DNA from: Methanobacteriota archaeon
GTDB taxonomy: Archaea; Hydrothermarchaeota; Hydrothermarchaeia; Hydrothermarchaeales; JACRDW01
Assembly: GCA_016212785.1 (NCBI GenBank)
Contig: JACRDW010000104.1
Location: forward strand, 1-14,690
Reading direction: 5' to 3'
DNA length: 14,690 nt
A program made the position numbers and the translations under genes. Below the pieces are notes generated by a model. The model was not told the DNA's origin, ran no database searches, and worked only from the letters and a program-made list of their open reading frames with translations. The first letter of the stretch is position 1. Every line of letters begins with the position of its first letter. This document shows, piece by piece, positions 12,986 to 14,690 of this stretch.

Positions 12986-14527
12986 CTAGTACTCAAATAT
13001 CACGTACTCCGGAATTCTTTTCAGCAGCATGCCTTCCAGAACCACGGGCTGCATATGCGCAGCCAGTTTTAGAGCTTGCTCTAATTTGTACTCCGAGTCA
13101 GAATATATTTCAAACAGCACATCGCCCCTCTCCACTTTTGTGCCTCTGGTTACATTCAATAAAATTCCTGCCTCTTTGTCCTTTGGCGCACCCGCAGCGC
13201 GGGAAATCTGAATAATTGCCCTGTTTGATATGTGCGTTACATATCCGCTTCCATTAGAGATTATCTTTTCAGAGAATTTCCCTACTCTGATATCGTTTGA
13301 GGTAACTCTGGCATCGCCACCCTGCTCTGCGGTTATTTCCTTCATTTTTTGCAGCGCTTTTCCGGAGCTGAGATACTCTAGGGCTACTTCTTTTCCCCTG
13401 CCGCGCGCTGCCACTCCTCCGGCCTCCAGGATTATTCCGGCTATCTCTGTGGATTTTTCTATCACGCTGCTCGGAACTTTATTCTCCCCTCCTTCAAGCG
13501 CTCTTAACGCCTCTCTTGCCTCCAGGGCAGGACCAACTGCGCGGCCTATCGGCTTATCTCCATAAGTTATTGCGCATTCCACGTTTATACCCAAGCGCTC
13601 TCCAAGCTCCATGAAATCCCTTGCATATTTCTTTGCCTCCTCCATGCTCCCGATCTTTGTTTCCTCTCCCATAGGCAGGTCGATGACAACAAAATTAGCT
13701 CTTACCGCATATTTCTTTGCCATAACGCTGCAGAGAGCTAAGTAGTGCGGGTCTATGGCGAGAGGATACTCTACCTGAATAAAAATGTCGTCCGCAGGTG
13801 CGAGATTTACGCCGCCGCCCCAGGCAATTACGCCGTTTGTTTTGTTTACGATTTCCTCGATTTCTCTGGCATCGAAAGTTACCGGAGCGAGAACTTCCAT
13901 TATATCAGCCGTACCGCAGGCGCTCGTTATTGCTCTGGAAGAGGTCTTGGGTATTGTAAGTCCGGCCGCAGCCACTATCGGAACAACGAGCAGGGTAATT
14001 TTGTTTCCCGGCACTCCTCCGATGCTGTGCTTGTCGAATATCGGCTTCTTCTTTAATTCCAGCATTTCCCCGCTTTCTGCCATTTTTTTTGCGAGAAAAG
14101 CAGCCTCCTCTATGCTCATCTCGTTTATATAGATGGCAGAAACAAAGGCGGCGAGCTCTATTTCGCTCAAATTATTTGCGATTACATCCTTGACGATAGC
14201 TTCGTATTCGCTTTCTGTCAGGGCAATACCTTTCATTTTTTTCCGTATGTAATCTACAGACCTCGGTCTCTCTGCGGGCACTACCGAAACTTTCTCCCCA
14301 TCCTGGATTTTGCTTACTGTGAGGAAATCCCTGGAGATTCCTATCTCCCCTTTCTTTACAATAGTTTTTGTGGTGTTTAGAAAAGCGACTATTCCCCTGC
14401 CGTCCAGAAAAATCTTTACCCTATCTTTTGAGTAGAGGCCCAAATCTCTCGCATCTTCGTCGTTCAGCGTTACTTCAAGCCTGCCTATCTCCATATCATG
14501 GAGTTTCACTGTTAGTATCTTTTCCAT
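12986..14527 (-). CDS. deoA: AMP phosphorylase (archaeal type)
   Basis: This 513-residue enzyme phosphorolyses AMP (and often CMP/UMP) to the free base and ribose 1,5-bisphosphate, the entry step of the archaeal pathway that feeds ribose-1,5-bisphosphate isomerase and type III RuBisCO. It belongs to the thymidine/pyrimidine phosphorylase superfamily. An N-terminal domain (about 1-85) typical of archaeal AMP phosphorylases precedes a helical region, then the conserved KHSIGGVPGNK (166-176) and KTSSRAITSACGTAD (194-208) motifs. A C-terminal domain contains APKDKEAGI. Length is close to the usual ~503 residues. ATG 14527 is preceded by AAGGA only 2 nt away and by a TATA-like box at about -34. 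It lies 37 bp after the end of an unknown gene on the same strand. RuBisCO is not in the window. Thymidine phosphorylase is the alternative, less likely given the N-terminal domain. Confidence 0.93.
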   Translation of the reverse strand: MEKILTVKLHDMEIGRLEVTLNDEDARDLGLYSKDRVKIFLDGRGIVAFLNTTKTIVKKGEIGISRDFLTVSKIQDGEKVSVVPAERPRSVDYIRKKMKGIALTESEYEAIVKDVIANNLSEIELAAFVSAIYINEMSIEEAAFLAKKMAESGEMLELKKKPIFDKHSIGGVPGNKITLLVVPIVAAAGLTIPKTSSRAITSACGTADIMEVLAPVTFDAREIEEIVNKTNGVIAWGGGVNLAPADDIFIQVEYPLAIDPHYLALCSVMAKKYAVRANFVVIDLPMGEETKIGSMEEAKKYARDFMELGERLGINVECAITYGDKPIGRAVGPALEAREALRALEGGENKVPSSVIEKSTEIAGIILEAGGVAARGRGKEVALEYLSSGKALQKMKEITAEQGGDARVTSNDIRVGKFSEKIISNGSGYVTHISNRAIIQISRAAGAPKDKEAGILLNVTRGTKVERGDVLFEIYSDSEYKLEQALKLAAHMQPVVLEGMLLKRIPEYVIFEY

Positions 14528-14556
14528 TTTCCTTCACATTATTTGTAGCTCCTTGC

Positions 14557-14566
14557 TTATAAATTT
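14557..14566 (-). promoter_or_regulatory. Possible TATA box of the AMP phosphorylase gene
   Basis: The minus strand reads AAATTTATAA, centred about 34 nt before ATG 14527. It touches the stop codon of the preceding gene, so deoA may have its own promoter besides any read-through. Confidence 0.35.
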
Positions 14567-14690
14567 AGAAGAAGTGCTCCATGCCACGCTGCGTTTTGCG
14601 CCTCCTAAGCTTGGAGACTATAAACTCCTGAAATTTTTCAAGACTCTTGAATTTCAAATTTTTAATCGCCTGGAAGTTCCAGTCCGTCGC
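14565..14690 (-). CDS. C-terminal fragment of an unknown protein (5' end outside window)
   Basis: An open minus-strand frame enters from the right edge and ends at TAA 14565-14567 after 41 residues. It starts ATDWNFQAIKNLKFKS and ends in a very basic tail RRRKTQRGMEHFF. I do not recognise the family. It is co-directional with the AMP phosphorylase gene and ends 37 bp before its start, so the two may be co-transcribed. Confidence 0.5.
   Translation of the reverse strand, partial: ATDWNFQAIKNLKFKSLEKFQEFIVSKLRRRKTQRGMEHFF

Noticed and set aside
12961..13215. 84-codon + strand frame opposite the 3' end of deoA
   Set aside because: It is antisense to a conserved enzyme gene, and its composition (Pro, Leu, Cys, Ser rich) is that of a shadow frame.
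1..14690. CRISPR arrays, tRNA or rRNA genes
   Set aside because: No regularly spaced long repeats and no tRNA-like or rRNA-like sequence were recognised; intergenic spaces are short.

Overview
The window looks like a piece of a euryarchaeal chromosome. The evidence is a Hef helicase-nuclease (fused FANCM-type helicase and ERCC4 nuclease, an architecture known from Euryarchaeota), an archaeal-type AMP phosphorylase, an aIF5A-family protein, TATA boxes placed about 24-28 nt before several start codons (leaderless transcripts), and a mix of leaderless and Shine-Dalgarno-led genes. The exact lineage cannot be fixed from this sequence alone; a methanogen, ANME or Archaeoglobi relative would fit.

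Layout. 1-602: the tail of an unknown gene, then a small protein with a possible PD-(D/E)XK nuclease core. 614-6570: a tightly packed four-gene + strand operon, MoxR AAA+ ATPase, DUF58 protein, BatA-like membrane vWA protein, and a 772-residue membrane protein carrying two vWA modules and a split glutamine-amidotransferase-like fold; the genes overlap or nearly touch. 6590-7380: an AT-rich winged-helix plus PD-(D/E)XK nuclease gene broken by one frameshift. 7466-9676 (-): Hef. 9774-11132 (+): a secreted lipoprotein with an FN3 domain and an arylsulfotransferase-like beta-propeller, sharing a short divergent promoter region with Hef. 11321-12230: an AT-rich pair of convergent small genes, a PIN-domain RNase and a protein resembling the Panacea (SocA-like) antitoxin domain. 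12231-12548: an AT-rich intergenic region with palindromes, a direct repeat and what appears to be the decayed C-terminus of a transposase. 12549-12959 (+): an aIF5A-like protein without the hypusine lysine. 12986-14527 (-): AMP phosphorylase. 14565-14690 (-): the C-terminus of an unknown gene.

How it works together. The MoxR/DUF58/vWA operon is one functional unit, probably a membrane-anchored AAA+ chaperone system that remodels or matures a partner complex. The housekeeping genes (Hef, AMP phosphorylase) are unrelated to it and to each other. Between them lie AT-rich accessory genes of nuclease or toxin-antitoxin type, one frameshifted, and one of these accessory stretches also holds mobile-element debris, which suggests repeated acquisition and decay. 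The points most worth a second look are the IF5A-like protein lacking its modification site, the PIN/Panacea-like convergent pair with its palindromic upstream region, and the frameshifted wHTH-nuclease.
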